64,000 nucleotides of DNA from Pseudoroseicyclus tamaricis (GCF_012070395.1 NZ_JAAFYS010000004.1:248001-312000), one strand, 5' to 3'. Counted from the stretch's first letter, positions 8,132 to 17,436 are shown. Made by a program: numbers and translations. The notes: generated by a model from the letters alone, not told the origin.

Positions 8132-8773
8132 TCAGCGGGAGGCGAGGGCCTTCACGAGCTGCGTCTTGGACATGTCTGAGCGGCCCTTGATGTCGGCCTT
8201 CTTGGCCTTCTTCTTTAGCTTGTCCTTCTTCATCGCGTCGAAATGGGCCCGGCTGTCCTTGGCGCGGCCGTTCTTGTCGGTCGCATCCTCGATGGCGCCG
8301 AGGAGCTTCTTCTTGCCCATGTCGCTGCGCCCCTCGATGCCGAGGTCCTTCGCGCGCTCCAGCAGCATCTCCTTTGTCGGGCCGTCCTTGCGGATCCGGG
8401 CGGCCTTCTTGGCGACGTCCTTCGGCTGCTTGACGAACTGCTGCTTGCCGCTCTTCTTCTTGACGGTCGAGCGGTCGTACTCGTCCTCCGTCAGGATCAT
8501 GCGGACCTTCTTCGGCAGGTAGCGTTCACCCGTCTCGCCGGATTTCCCGCCGGACTTGGTGCCCCATTCCTCCTCGGTCCATTCGTGAAGATGGGTCTCG
8601 TCCTGCGCGGGGCCGCTGTCATTGTAGGTGCCGCCGCGGCGCTTGTATTCCTGCACCGCCATCTGCGCCTTCCGGGCAGACCATTGGCCCTTCCTGCCGC
8701 CCTTGCTGCCTTGGGTGATCTCGTCCTTCACCTCTTCCCAGAGGCGGGGATTGTCTCGCTCGGCCTTGGCCAT
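8132..8773 (-). CDS. DUF5872 protein with two C-terminal Rho-N/SAP-like repeats
   Basis: A very Lys/Arg-rich protein of 213 residues. The N-terminal half has the DUF5872 layout: LWEEVKDEITQGSKGGR, GQWSARKAQMAVQEYK, EEWGTKSGGKSGETGERYLP. The C-terminal half holds two related motifs, DLGIEGRSDMGKKKLLGAI and ADIKGRSDMSKTQLVKAL, which resemble the Rho N-terminal/SAP nucleic-acid-binding fold. GAAGGAG lies 7 bases before the ATG. A chromatin- or RNA-associated role is plausible from composition and the paired motifs, but no function is established that I know of. It is monocistronic. Confidence 0.75.
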   Translation of the reverse strand: MAKAERDNPRLWEEVKDEITQGSKGGRKGQWSARKAQMAVQEYKRRGGTYNDSGPAQDETHLHEWTEEEWGTKSGGKSGETGERYLPKKVRMILTEDEYDRSTVKKKSGKQQFVKQPKDVAKKAARIRKDGPTKEMLLERAKDLGIEGRSDMGKKKLLGAIEDATDKNGRAKDSRAHFDAMKKDKLKKKAKKADIKGRSDMSKTQLVKALASR

Positions 8774-8841
8774 GGGGGGACTCCTTCACTCGAACCGAAG
8801 GGGAAAGGCCCCGGCGCGCCGCCCGGTTCCCCCCGGCGGGC

Positions 8842-10350
8842 TCAGCTCTGGAAGCTGTCCTTGTAGCGCGCGCGCAGCTCGGCCTTCTGCACCTTGCCCA
8901 TGGTGTTGCGCGGCAGCGCCTCCACCACCGCCCAGCCGCGCGGTTGCTTGAAGCGGGCGAGGCGGCCTTCCAGCGAAGCGGCGAGGGCGTCCGTCTCCAC
9001 CTCCCCCGGGGCGGCGAGCACGGCGAAGGGAACCTCGCCGAGATCGGGGTGGGGGATGCCGATGACGGCGCTTTCGGTCACGCCGGGGGCCTCGTCGAGC
9101 ATCTCCTCCACCTCGCGCGGGTAGATGTTGTAGCCGCCGGAGATGATGAGGTCTTTCCCGCGGCCGACGATGGTGAGGTAGCCATCCTCGCTCATCTGGC
9201 CGAGGTCGCCGGTGATGAAGAAGCCGTTCTCCCGCTTCTCCTCCGCCGTCTTGTCCGGCATCCCCCAATAGCCGGCGAAGACGTTGGGCCCGCGCACCTC
9301 GACCATGCCGATCTCGCCGCGGGGCAGCTCCTCGCCGGCCTCATTGCACACCTTCGCCTCCACCCCCGGCAAGGGCGGGCCGACGGTGCCGGGGCGGCGC
9401 TCGCCCTCGTAGGGGTTGGAGGTGGCCATGTTGAGCTCGGTCATCCCGTAGCGCTCGAGGATCTCGTGGCCCGTCCGCTCCGTGAAGGCGCGGTGCGTTT
9501 CGGCCAGGAGCGGGGCGGAGCCGGAGATGAAGAGCCGCATGTGGGCGACAAGATCGCGGGTGAGGCGCTCCTCCGCCAGGAGGCGGGTGTAGAAGGTGGG
9601 CACGCCCATCATGGCGGTGGCCATGGGCAGGCCGGCCAGCACCTCCTCGACGTCGAACTTCGGCAGCAGGATCATGGAGCCGCCGGCCACCAGAGTCGTG
9701 TTCGTCGCCACGAAGAGCCCGTGGGTGTGGAAGATCGGCAGCGCGTGGAGGAGCACGTCGTCGGCCGTGAAGCGCCACGCCTCCATCAGCGTCTCGGCGT
9801 TGGAGGTGAGGTTGGCTCCGGTGAGCATCGCCCCCTTGGAGCGGCCCGTCGTGCCGGAGGTGTAGAGGATCGCGGCGAGGTCACCCGGCCCGCGCGCCAC
9901 CGTCTCGAAATGCTCGGGCGCCAGCGCGGCGAGGGGCGGCAGGGTGCCCGTCGCCTCCGGCCCCAGCGTCTCGAACATGGCGCGGGCCTCGCCGGCCACC
10001 TCCGCCAGCTCGGCCCTGTCCGGGTCCGCCACGAAGAGCGCCGCGCCGGAATCGGCGAGGAAGTAGCCGATCTCCGGCGCCGTGTAGGCGGTGTTCAGCG
10101 GCAGGAAGACCAGCCCCGCCTGAAGAGTCGCGGCGTAGAGCGCCAGCGCGTCGGCGCATTTGGGCACCTGCACGGCCACCCTGTCCCCCGGCTGGAGGCC
10201 GAGGCCGCTGAGCACATGGGCGAAGCGCTCCGCCCGGTGCAGGAAGGCCTGGTGGGTGATGTGCGAGCCGTCCGGCAGGTGCAGGAAGGGCGTCGCGGCA
10301 TCGGCGTGGCGGCCGAAGAGGCGGTCGAAGGCGTGGTTCTCCATGCCCAT
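8842..10350 (-). CDS. matB: Malonyl-CoA synthetase
   Basis: ATP-dependent ligation of malonate to CoA by an acyl-adenylate route (502 residues). Family motifs: YTSGTTGRSKGAML (P-loop), ALPIFHTHGLFVATN, GVPTFYTRLL, ERYGMTELNMATSNPYEG, GRGKDLIISGGYN and LPRNTMGKVQK with the adenylation Lys. These match the Rhodopseudomonas MatB closely, including THGLF and MTE.NM.TSNPY, which separate MatB from general acyl-CoA ligases. ATGs at 10350 and 10344 are both possible; neither has a strong ribosome site. It follows the MFS gene by 25 bases, so malonate uptake plus activation is likely. No malonyl-CoA decarboxylase (matA) is beside it. Confidence 0.92.
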   Translation of the reverse strand: MGMENHAFDRLFGRHADAATPFLHLPDGSHITHQAFLHRAERFAHVLSGLGLQPGDRVAVQVPKCADALALYAATLQAGLVFLPLNTAYTAPEIGYFLADSGAALFVADPDRAELAEVAGEARAMFETLGPEATGTLPPLAALAPEHFETVARGPGDLAAILYTSGTTGRSKGAMLTGANLTSNAETLMEAWRFTADDVLLHALPIFHTHGLFVATNTTLVAGGSMILLPKFDVEEVLAGLPMATAMMGVPTFYTRLLAEERLTRDLVAHMRLFISGSAPLLAETHRAFTERTGHEILERYGMTELNMATSNPYEGERRPGTVGPPLPGVEAKVCNEAGEELPRGEIGMVEVRGPNVFAGYWGMPDKTAEEKRENGFFITGDLGQMSEDGYLTIVGRGKDLIISGGYNIYPREVEEMLDEAPGVTESAVIGIPHPDLGEVPFAVLAAPGEVETDALAASLEGRLARFKQPRGWAVVEALPRNTMGKVQKAELRARYKDSFQS

Positions 10351-10375
10351 CAGGTGCGCCGAAGGCCGCCCCTGG

Positions 10376-11626
10376 TCAAGCGGCGGCCGGCAGCGGCGCG
10401 CGTTTCTCGCGGATCGGCAGGTGGATGATCGCCGAGAAGGCGCCCACGGCGACACCGACCCACCAGACAAGATCGTAATTGCCGTAGATGTCGTACATCC
10501 GCCCGCCTAGCCAGACGCCGAGGAAGCCGCCCAGCTGATGGGAGAAGAAGACGATCCCGTAGAGCGTGCCCATGTAGCGCAGCCCCCAGAGGTGCGCGAC
10601 GAGGCCGGAGGTGAGCGGCACCGTGGCCAGCCAGAGCGCCCCCATGACGGCGGAGAAGACGAGCACGCTCGTCGGCGTGATGGGCGCCAGGATGAACCAC
10701 GCCGCGGCGATGGTGCGGCCGGTGTAGATGCCGGCGAGCAGGTACTTTCGCGTGAAGCGCTTGCCGAGATAGCCGGCGAGCAGCGTGCCGGCGATGTTGA
10801 AGAGCCCGATGAGCGAGATGGCGACGGCGCCCAGGGCGGAGGTCGTCTCGATCCCGAGGCCCGCCAGCACGCCGCCGGTGCGGATCGGCCCGCAATATTC
10901 CGTCACCAGCGCCGGGAAGTGCGCGGTGATGAAGGCCAGCTGGTAGCCGCAGGAGAAGAAGCCGAGGAAGATCATGCCGTAGGACGGGTCCCGCCCCGCC
11001 CGGCGGAGGATCTGGCCAAGGCTCTCCTCCAGCTCTGTCCGGCTGGCCATGGGCTGCGTCCGCATCATCGGCAGCACGAAGAGGACGGAGAGGATGAGCC
11101 CGGCAAAGCAGACGAAGACCATCTGCCAGGACATCAGCGTCAGCAGGAATTCGGCGATGGGCGCGCCCACCACCTGTCCGGCGGAGCCGGCGGCGGTGGC
11201 GATGGCCAGCGCCATCGAGCGGTTCTCGTCGCTCGCCGCCCGGCCGACGACGGCGAGGATGACGCCGAAGCCGGTGCCGGCGATGCCAAAGCCCACAAGC
11301 ACCTCGTAGGCCTGCATGGCGAGCGGGCTCGTCGTACCGGCGGAGAGCAGGAGCCCCGCCGCGTAGAGCACGGCGCCCGCGATGATCGCCTTCCGGTCGC
11401 CGATCTTCTCCGCCATGGCGCCGAAGATGGGCTGGCCGATGCCCCAGAAGAGGTTCTGGATGGCGATGGCGAGGCTGAACTCCGCCCGCGGCCAGCCGAA
11501 CTCCTCCCCGATGGGAATCTGGAAGACACCGAAGGCCGCGCGGATCGCGAACCCCGCCATGATGACGAGGCAACCGCCGATCAGGACGGGGGTGACTAGG
11601 GGGGCGCGGGCAGTCTCGGTGCTCAT
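10376..11626 (-). CDS. MFS transporter, oxalate/monocarboxylate-type
   Basis: A 12-helix major facilitator protein of 416 residues in the inner membrane. The N-terminal half has GVFQIPIGEEFGWPRAEFS and the loop motif GAMAEKIGDRKAI, typical of the oxalate/formate antiporter and monocarboxylate branch of the MFS. The start at 11626 is the first ATG with the usual short N-terminus; no strong ribosome site is visible. It lies upstream of matB in the same direction, so a carboxylate such as malonate is the obvious candidate substrate, though this is inferred from context only. Confidence 0.88.
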   Translation of the reverse strand: MSTETARAPLVTPVLIGGCLVIMAGFAIRAAFGVFQIPIGEEFGWPRAEFSLAIAIQNLFWGIGQPIFGAMAEKIGDRKAIIAGAVLYAAGLLLSAGTTSPLAMQAYEVLVGFGIAGTGFGVILAVVGRAASDENRSMALAIATAAGSAGQVVGAPIAEFLLTLMSWQMVFVCFAGLILSVLFVLPMMRTQPMASRTELEESLGQILRRAGRDPSYGMIFLGFFSCGYQLAFITAHFPALVTEYCGPIRTGGVLAGLGIETTSALGAVAISLIGLFNIAGTLLAGYLGKRFTRKYLLAGIYTGRTIAAAWFILAPITPTSVLVFSAVMGALWLATVPLTSGLVAHLWGLRYMGTLYGIVFFSHQLGGFLGVWLGGRMYDIYGNYDLVWWVGVAVGAFSAIIHLPIREKRAPLPAAA

Positions 11627-11684
11627 GGGGCGACGAAGCCGCGAGGCGCACCGGCTGTCAATCGCCATTCCGTGATGAGGCACA

Positions 11685-12167
11685 TCAGCGGGGCGGGGTG
11701 GTCCAGCCGTAGACCGCCTCGCGGATCTCCGCCCGCCCGATATGCTCGGCGCGCACCTCGAGGCACCGGGCGCCGGTGCGGGCGTAGAAGACGCAGGCAG
11801 GGTGGTTCTCCTCCAGCACCAGCGCCGTCATCGGCCCCTCCGCGGCGACGGCGTGCAGGAGCCGCCGCCCGAGGCCACGCCCCTGCCCGGCCTTCAGGAG
11901 GTAGAGGCCATAGAGCTCCTCGGGCCATCCGGTCGCCGCGAGCGCCCCGTCCCGCTGCGGGCCGGCCTGCGCGAAGCCGAGGCCGGGGGCATAGGCGATG
12001 CGGCTCGTGCCGGCGGCCGCCTCGCGGCGCCATTGCTCCAGCCGCCGGCCGAAGGGGCGGGCGAGGATCTCCTCCTCCGGCAGGAGGCCGCGATACGTCT
12101 CCCCCCACGCCAGCACGTGGAGGCGGGCGAGAGCGGGCGCGTCGGCAGGGGTCGCGGGCCGGATCAT
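11685..12167 (-). CDS. GNAT family N-acetyltransferase
   Basis: An acetyl-CoA-dependent acyltransferase of 160 residues. The fold begins with MIRPATPADAPALARLHV, the acetyl-CoA pyrophosphate loop is in GQGRGLGRRLL, and the last strand is VLEENHPACVFYARTGA. The start at 12167 is the normal GNAT N-terminus; the frame is open further upstream without a family match. It precedes the MFS and matB genes in the same direction with a 58-base gap, and is divergent from zapE. The substrate is unknown. Confidence 0.88.
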   Translation of the reverse strand: MIRPATPADAPALARLHVLAWGETYRGLLPEEEILARPFGRRLEQWRREAAAGTSRIAYAPGLGFAQAGPQRDGALAATGWPEELYGLYLLKAGQGRGLGRRLLHAVAAEGPMTALVLEENHPACVFYARTGARCLEVRAEHIGRAEIREAVYGWTTPPR

Positions 12168-12260
12168 GTGGGGATTGGTGCCGCTTGTGCGCGCGGCGGA
12201 CAAGGCCCGGGCAAGCCCGGGGTGCTTCACATTGACGCCCGCGCCGACTATCCGGCGCAC

Positions 12261-13349
12261 ATGACGATCCAGGAGGCATACCGCGCCCGGGCCGAGTCGG
12301 GCCGGCTGACGCCCGATCCGGCGCAGGAGGCGATCCTGCCGCAGCTGGAGCGGGTGCGTGCCGCGCTCGCGGAGGCGCAGCCGAAGAGGGGGCTCTTCCG
12401 CCGCAGCGCGCCCGAGCCGGTGCGGGGGCTATACCTCTGGGGCGGCGTCGGGCGCGGCAAGTCGATGCTGATGGACCTGATGGCCGAGGCGGTGCGCGAG
12501 GACGGACAGGCGACGGTCGAGCGCCAGCACTTCCACGCCTTCATGCAATGGGTCCACGCGCAGATGAACGTCGCCCGAAAACAGGGCGTCGACGATGCCA
12601 TCAAGCCGGTGGCGGATGATCTGGCGGGGCGCGTGCGCCTTCTCGCCTTCGACGAGATGCAGATCACCGACATCGCCGACGCGATGATCGTCGGCCGGCT
12701 CTTCCAGCGGCTCTTCGAGCAGGGGATGACGGTGGTCACCACCTCCAACCGGCCGCCGGGGGATCTCTACAAGGACGGCCTGCAGCGCCGGCGCTTCGTG
12801 CCCTTCATCGAGCTCCTGAAGGAGCGGCTGGAGGTGGTCGAGCTGGCCTCCCCCAACGATCACCGGCAGGGCCGGCTCGCCGGATCGGAGCGCTACTTCT
12901 GCCCGGCGGATGCCGAGGCCCGCGCGGCGATCGAGAAAATCTGGCAGGAGTTGACGGGCGGCGAGGCGCGGCCGGAGGTGCTGCGCGTCCATGGCCGCGA
13001 CGTGGAGATCCCCGCCTTCCACAACGGCGTGGCGCGCGCCGGCTTCCATGACCTGTGCTCCAAGGCGCTGGGCGCCGCCGATTACCTCGCCCTCGCCGCC
13101 GCCGCGCGTATCCTCGTGCTGGAGAACATCCCCCGCCTGTCGTCGGAGAACTTCAACCAGGCGCGGCGCTTCGTGACGTTGGTCGACGCGCTCTACGAGG
13201 GGCACGTGCAGCTCATCTGCTCGGCCGCCGCGCCGCCCGACATGCTCTATATCGAGGGAGAGGGCGCCTTCGAGTTCGAGCGGACGGCGAGCCGGCTGGT
13301 GGAGATGCAGAGCGAGGGCTGGGGCGCCGGAAGCGCGGATCGGACATGA
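12261..13349 (+). CDS. zapE: Cell division protein ZapE (AFG1-like ATPase)
   Basis: AAA-type ATPase of the AFG1/ZapE family (362 residues), which associates with the Z-ring in E. coli and with mitochondrial protein quality control as AFG1. Walker A is GGVGRGKSMLMDLM and Walker B is RLLAFDEMQITDIADAM, followed by VVTTSNRPPGDLYKDGLQ. RRFVTLVDALYEG near the C-terminus is also family-typical. The start at 12261 is chosen because the protein begins with the expected MTIQEAYRARAESG; the frame is open for another 500 bases upstream without homology. Confidence 0.94.
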   Translation: MTIQEAYRARAESGRLTPDPAQEAILPQLERVRAALAEAQPKRGLFRRSAPEPVRGLYLWGGVGRGKSMLMDLMAEAVREDGQATVERQHFHAFMQWVHAQMNVARKQGVDDAIKPVADDLAGRVRLLAFDEMQITDIADAMIVGRLFQRLFEQGMTVVTTSNRPPGDLYKDGLQRRRFVPFIELLKERLEVVELASPNDHRQGRLAGSERYFCPADAEARAAIEKIWQELTGGEARPEVLRVHGRDVEIPAFHNGVARAGFHDLCSKALGAADYLALAAAARILVLENIPRLSSENFNQARRFVTLVDALYEGHVQLICSAAAPPDMLYIEGEGAFEFERTASRLVEMQSEGWGAGSADRT

Positions 13350-13354
13350 TGAGG

Positions 13355-13373
13355 GGAGCCGTTCGGCGGCTCC
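13355..13373 (+). terminator. Hairpin after zapE, weak terminator
   Basis: GGAGCCG, a 5-base loop and CGGCTCC form a stable stem a few bases after the zapE stop. No T-tract follows, so intrinsic termination would be inefficient. Confidence 0.35.
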
Positions 13374-13427
13374 TCCCCTATCACCTGCCTGGTAACTCGT
13401 CCCCGAAGAAGGGGTCTGCCCGAGCTT

Positions 13428-13447
13428 AGGCGAATCGCGATTCGCCT
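13428..13447. repeat. Perfect 20-bp palindrome between convergent genes
   Basis: AGGCGAATCGCGATTCGCCT is an exact palindrome lying between the ends of zapE (+) and the secreted protein gene (-). It resembles in composition the paired palindromes at 14017-14061 and 39225-39269. Confidence 0.7.
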
Positions 13448-13469
13448 GTCAAAGCCCGCGATGCCCGCG

Positions 13470-14069
13470 TTAACGAAAAACCTCTGTTCCCGGCGACTCG
13501 GGCTCCCGCTTGCTGAGCAGCTCCGCCCCGCCGCAGGCAGGCGTGACGGGGACGGTGGAGGCGAAGAAGGGCGTCGCCGGCGGGATGGAGCTGTCGGAGA
13601 TCCACGTGCCGTCGATGCACAGATCCTGCGCCCAGTTGCCGGAGTTGAAGCCGAAGCCGCCCTTGCCGCAATCGCTCACCTCGCCATTGGCGTTCCACCC
13701 CTGGCTCTGCGGGCCAGGGAAGCTGCCGCCGGTGAGGAAGCGCAGCTCGGCGGGGTCGAAGCTGAGGTGCCACGTCGTCTCGTCGGTCAGCTCGTCCATC
13801 GACCAGCGGCCGACGGGAGTGCCGTCGAGGTAGCCGGTGATCTCGAAGCCCGTGACGTCGTCCTCCGTCACCAGCCCCTGCCCCATCAGCTTGTCGGGGA
13901 AGGCGATGGCGCCGGTCATCGTGTAGCCGTTTGCGCCGCGCCAGCAGAAGGGGAACTCGGCGGCGGCGGCAGGCGTGGCGGCAAGGGCGAGGAGCGCGAG
14001 GGCGGCCAGCGGGGGCCGATTTCCATATGGAAATCGAAGGCGGAAACCATATGGTTTCCGCCCGCTCAC
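13470..14069 (-). CDS. Secreted conserved hypothetical protein
   Basis: The protein has 199 residues and starts at GTG. Residues about 20-37 (PPLAALALLALAATPAAAA) form a Sec signal core with cleavage predicted before EFPFCWRG. The mature part has five Cys and strand-rich segments (GYTMTGAIAFPDKLMGQG, TTWHLSFDPAELRFLTGG) but no family I can name; the layout suggests a small beta-sandwich in the periplasm. The start overlaps the folC stop. The positively charged n-region of the signal peptide (RKPYGFRLRFPYGNR) is encoded by the paired palindromes at 14017-14061, so this start region may have been acquired with that element. Confidence 0.7.
   Translation of the reverse strand: MSGRKPYGFRLRFPYGNRPPLAALALLALAATPAAAAEFPFCWRGANGYTMTGAIAFPDKLMGQGLVTEDDVTGFEITGYLDGTPVGRWSMDELTDETTWHLSFDPAELRFLTGGSFPGPQSQGWNANGEVSDCGKGGFGFNSGNWAQDLCIDGTWISDSSIPPATPFFASTVPVTPACGGAELLSKREPESPGTEVFR
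14008..14066. repeat. Composite palindrome element 1 (outer stem plus two inner palindromes)
   Basis: Two perfect palindromes lie side by side: CGATTTCCATATGGAAATCG at 14017-14036 and a 22-bp one at 14040-14061, both centred on CATATG. They are enclosed by an outer inverted repeat, AGCGGG at 14008-14013 and CCCGCT at 14061-14066. Single strands can fold into a stem with two side hairpins. The outer arm directly follows the GTG start codon of the secreted protein and adjoins the folC stop codon. Confidence 0.75.
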
Positions 14070-15376
14070 CCGTTCTCCCGCAGCACGTTGCCGGCGAGGT
14101 AGAGCGAGCCGCAGATCAGCAGCCGGGCGTTCGGCGCGGCGCGGGCCATGCGGGTGACGGCATCGAGCGGCGTCTCCGCCGTCGAGGACGGCAGGCCGAC
14201 GGAGGCGGCCATCGCCGCCGTCTCCTCCGCTGGCAGCGTGTTCGGCTCGCCGGGGATGGTCACCGCCGTCAGGCTCTCAGCCACGCTGGCGAGGGGGCGC
14301 AGGTAGCCGGCGATGTCCTTGGTGTTGAGCATGCCGCAGATCAGGTGGACGGGCTTGTCGCTCATGGCGCGCAGGCTCGCCGCCACCGCCTCGCCGCCGG
14401 CGGGGTTGTGCCCGCCGTCGAGCCAGAGCTCCGCCTGACCGGCGGCCTCCACCAGCGGGCCATGGCGCAGGCGCTGCATCCGCGCCGGCCACTCGGCCTG
14501 GGTCACCGCCGCCTCCGCGTCGCCCTCGCCCAGCGCCCGCAGCGCCGCCAGCGCGGCGCCGGCGTTCTGGATCTGGTGCGCACCGGCAAGGTTCGGCAGC
14601 GGCAGGTCGAGGAGGCCGCGCTCGTCCTGGAAGACGAGCCGGCCACGTTCCTCGTAGGCATGCCAGTGCTGGCCATGGGCGATGAGCGGGGCGCCGAGGC
14701 GCGCCGCCTCCGCCTCGATCACCTCCATCGCCGCCTCCTCCTGCGGGCCGACGACGCAAGGCACGCCGCGCTTGATGATGCCGGCCTTGGCCGAGGCGAT
14801 CTCCGGCAACGTGTCGCCGAGGTACTGCTGGTGGTCGATGGAGACGGGGGTGATGATCGTCAGCCGCGGCTGCGCGAAGATGTTCGTGGCATCCCAGCGC
14901 CCGCCGAGGCCCACCTCGATGAGCGCGTAATCCGCCGGCACCCGGCTCATGGCGAGGTAGGCGGCGGCCGTCGTGATCTCGAAATAGGTGATGTTGGCGC
15001 CGTCGTTCTTCGCCTCCGCCTCCGCCAGCACCTCGGCCAACTCGGCCTCGGAGATGATCTCCCCGGCCAGCCGGATGCGCTCATGAAAGCGGGCGAGGTG
15101 CGGCGAGGTATAGGCGTGGACGCGGCGGCCCGCCGCCTCCAGCCCGGCCCGGATCATCGCCTGGGTGGAGCCCTTGCCGTTGGTGCCGGCGATATGGACG
15201 ATGGGTGGCAGCGCCTGCTCGGGGGAGCCGAGGGCGGGCATCAGCCGCTTGATCCGCTCCAGCGTCAGGTCAATGACCTTGGGGTGGAGGCGCATCATGC
15301 GCTCCAGCAGCGCGTCGGAGGCCTCCTGGCTTGCCGCGGCGCTGCCGCCGGGGCGGGCCGTGTCGAGCGACGTCAT
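14066..15376 (-). CDS. folC: Bifunctional folylpolyglutamate synthase / dihydrofolate synthase
   Basis: Adds glutamate to dihydropteroate and to tetrahydrofolates in folate synthesis (436 residues, normal length). The Mur-ligase-type P-loop is [14 protein letters not shown], followed by [16 protein letters not shown], both FolC signatures. [13 protein letters not shown] and [11 protein letters not shown] are further motifs. It begins inside the accD stop (ATGA overlap) and its own stop overlaps the next GTG start, so accD-folC-secreted protein are likely one transcript. The accD-folC pairing is common across Proteobacteria. Confidence 0.95.
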   Translation of the reverse strand: MTSLDTARPGGSAAASQEASDALLERMMRLHPKVIDLTLERIKRLMPALGSPEQALPPIVHIAGTNGKGSTQAMIRAGLEAAGRRVHAYTSPHLARFHERIRLAGEIISEAELAEVLAEAEAKNDGANITYFEITTAAAYLAMSRVPADYALIEVGLGGRWDATNIFAQPRLTIITPVSIDHQQYLGDTLPEIASAKAGIIKRGVPCVVGPQEEAAMEVIEAEAARLGAPLIAHGQHWHAYEERGRLVFQDERGLLDLPLPNLAGAHQIQNAGAALAALRALGEGDAEAAVTQAEWPARMQRLRHGPLVEAAGQAELWLDGGHNPAGGEAVAASLRAMSDKPVHLICGMLNTKDIAGYLRPLASVAESLTAVTIPGEPNTLPAEETAAMAASVGLPSSTAETPLDAVTRMARAAPNARLLICGSLYLAGNVLRENG

Positions 15377-16350
15377 TTCTTCGGCTTGGCCGGGGTGGCT
15401 GTGGGCGCCTCCGCTGCCGCCGGCATCGGCGGCTCGGGCGGCGGGGCCGGCACGGGCGCGTCGGGCGCGGCCTCGGGTGGCGGCTCGGCGGGGGCCGTCA
15501 GCTCCTGCCCGGTGAGCATCGAGAGGATGTTCGCGATCTCCTCCTTCAGCTTGCCGCGCTCCGTCACCCGGTCGAGCATGCCGTGGTCGAGCAGGTACTC
15601 GGCGCGCTGGAAGCCGTCGGGCAGCTTCTCGCGGATCGTCTGCTCGATGACTCGGGGGCCGGCGAAGCAGATGAGCGCACCCGGCTCGGCGATCTGCACG
15701 TCGCCCAGCATGGCGTAGGAGGCGGTGACGCCGCCGGTGGTGGGGTGCGTGAGCACCACGATGTAGGGCAGGCCGGCCTCGAGCAGCATGTCGACGGCGA
15801 CCGTCGTGCGCGGCATCTGCATGAGCGAGAGGATCCCCTCCTGCATCCGAGCCCCGCCAGCGGCGGAGAAGAGCACCAGCGGCCGCTTCAGCGCCACGGC
15901 GCGCTCGGCGGCGGCGATGATGGCGTTGCCGACATACATGCCCATCGAGCCGCCCATGAAGGAGAAATCCTGCGCCGCCGCCACGATGGGCAGGCCGCAG
16001 ATCTCCCCCTCCGCCACCAGCATCGCCTCGTGCTCGCCCGTCTTCTTCTGGGCAGCCTTCATGCGGTCGGGGTAGCGCTTCTGATCGCGGAAGTGCAGCG
16101 GGTCGGTGATCGGCTCGGGGACGTCAACCTCCTCGAAGCTGCCGCCGTCGAAGAACTTCTCGAACCGGGCGCGCGGGGTGATCGTCATGTGGTGGCCGCA
16201 GTTGGTGCAGACCCGCTGCGCGGCGTCGAGCTCCCGGTGGAAGAGCATCGTTCCGCAGTTGTCGCACTTCGTCCACAGGTTCTCCGGCACCTCGCGGCGC
16301 GAGAAGAGCGAGCCGATGGTCGGGCGGACGTAGTTGGTGATCCAGTTCAT
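15373..16350 (-). CDS. accD: Acetyl-CoA carboxylase carboxyltransferase subunit beta
   Basis: Transfers the carboxyl group from carboxybiotin to acetyl-CoA to make malonyl-CoA, with AccA (325 residues). The N-terminal zinc ribbon uses CDNC and CTNC ([17 protein letters not shown] and [11 protein letters not shown]). The crotonase-fold carboxyltransferase motifs are [19 protein letters not shown] and [17 protein letters not shown]. The C-terminal 40 residues are a Pro/Ala-rich tail typical of Rhodobacterales AccD. The start at 16350 has GGAG at a suitable distance. It overlaps folC by 4 bases. Confidence 0.96.
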   Translation of the reverse strand: MNWITNYVRPTIGSLFSRREVPENLWTKCDNCGTMLFHRELDAAQRVCTNCGHHMTITPRARFEKFFDGGSFEEVDVPEPITDPLHFRDQKRYPDRMKAAQKKTGEHEAMLVAEGEICGLPIVAAAQDFSFMGGSMGMYVGNAIIAAAERAVALKRPLVLFSAAGGARMQEGILSLMQMPRTTVAVDMLLEAGLPYIVVLTHPTTGGVTASYAMLGDVQIAEPGALICFAGPRVIEQTIREKLPDGFQRAEYLLDHGMLDRVTERGKLKEEIANILSMLTGQELTAPAEPPPEAAPDAPVPAPPPEPPMPAAAEAPTATPAKPKK

Positions 16351-16420
16351 GCGGGTCTCCAAGGGCCTCTGGGCCAGCAAATATTGTGCGGGCGCCCGAT
16401 TTGCAATCGCGCCGCCCCGC

Positions 16421-17326
16421 TCACCGCCCGACGGCGACGCGGGCGGCGAGCCAGTAGAGCACGATCGGCAGCGCGCCGAAGGCGATAACGAGGATGCCGA
16501 AGACGCTGAAGAGGTCCGTCAGCGCAATGCCGTTCAGCGCCGGGTCCTGCGCCGGCAGCACCGCCAGCGATGCCCGCTCCAGCCCGATCCCCTGCTCCCC
16601 GAAGAGGAGGAGCGATTGGCAGTTGACCGCGAAGTGCAGCCCGATGGAGGCGCCGAGCGCCCCCGTCCGCGCCGTGAGGTCGGTGGAGAGGAGGGCGAAG
16701 ACGGTGATGACGCCGGCATAGAGGAAGCTGTCGGCGGGGCTGGAGCCGTTGCCCCAGTGCAGCGCGCCGAAGACGAGCGAGGGCAGCACCATCCAGACGA
16801 TGCGGCTCTCGAACCGCGACGCCAGCTCCTGCTGGATATAGCCGCGGAAGATGATCTCCTCCGTCGCCGTCTGGATGAAGATCGCCGGCAGCATCAGCGG
16901 CAGCAGCGCCAGCCACGGCAGCACCGGGTTGAGCTGCAGGATCTCCACCTCCCACGGCGGCAGGGCGAGGATCGCCACCATCACGAGGCCGACCCAGAGC
17001 GCGGTGCGCAGGAAGTGCTGCCACGTGCGCACGCCCGGGCCCGCCAGCGTCGTCGCCGGCCGCCGGTGCACCCGCCGGACCCAGAAGATGATGGCCGCCA
17101 GAGGCGCGAGGTAGGTCAGCAGGAAGAGGAGCACCGCCCCCCGGCTCAGCGCCACCGGCGCCGCATCGCCCGGCTGCGGCGGCAGGACGACGCCCAGGAC
17201 GGCGGTCTGGGCGGCAAAGTAGGCGAAGGCAACGAGGAGGACCCCGCCGAATACGGCAATGGCGGAGCTGCCGCGCGCCGGTGCGGCGAAACTCTTCAGG
17301 GGGGAATATGCAACTGGTAACGACAT
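16421..17326 (-). CDS. CPBP family intramembrane metalloprotease
   Basis: A polytopic membrane protein of 301 residues with about eight hydrophobic segments. It has the three CPBP (Abi/CAAX-protease-like) motifs: EEIIFRG, FGALHW and the later H..N in IGLHFAVN. Members include eukaryotic CAAX proteases and bacterial bacteriocin self-immunity proteins. It lies downstream of the serralysin-like gene in the same direction, 110 bases apart, and upstream of accD. Whether it protects the cell or processes a membrane protein is unknown. Confidence 0.88.
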   Translation of the reverse strand: MSLPVAYSPLKSFAAPARGSSAIAVFGGVLLVAFAYFAAQTAVLGVVLPPQPGDAAPVALSRGAVLLFLLTYLAPLAAIIFWVRRVHRRPATTLAGPGVRTWQHFLRTALWVGLVMVAILALPPWEVEILQLNPVLPWLALLPLMLPAIFIQTATEEIIFRGYIQQELASRFESRIVWMVLPSLVFGALHWGNGSSPADSFLYAGVITVFALLSTDLTARTGALGASIGLHFAVNCQSLLLFGEQGIGLERASLAVLPAQDPALNGIALTDLFSVFGILVIAFGALPIVLYWLAARVAVGR

Positions 17327-17436
17327 CCTGCCCGTTTGGCAGAAAGCCGACCGCCGATCCAGCGCGAGACGGGCGCCGGGGCGCCCGCGCCGCTCTCAAT
17401 GCGGTGAACGGCGCCCTGTCCTCAGAAGACCTGCCC

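Noticed and set aside
17380-17396. GGGCGCC/GGCGCCC hairpin after the metalloprotease gene as a terminator
   Set aside because: No T-tract on the minus strand follows it, so I cannot support intrinsic termination.
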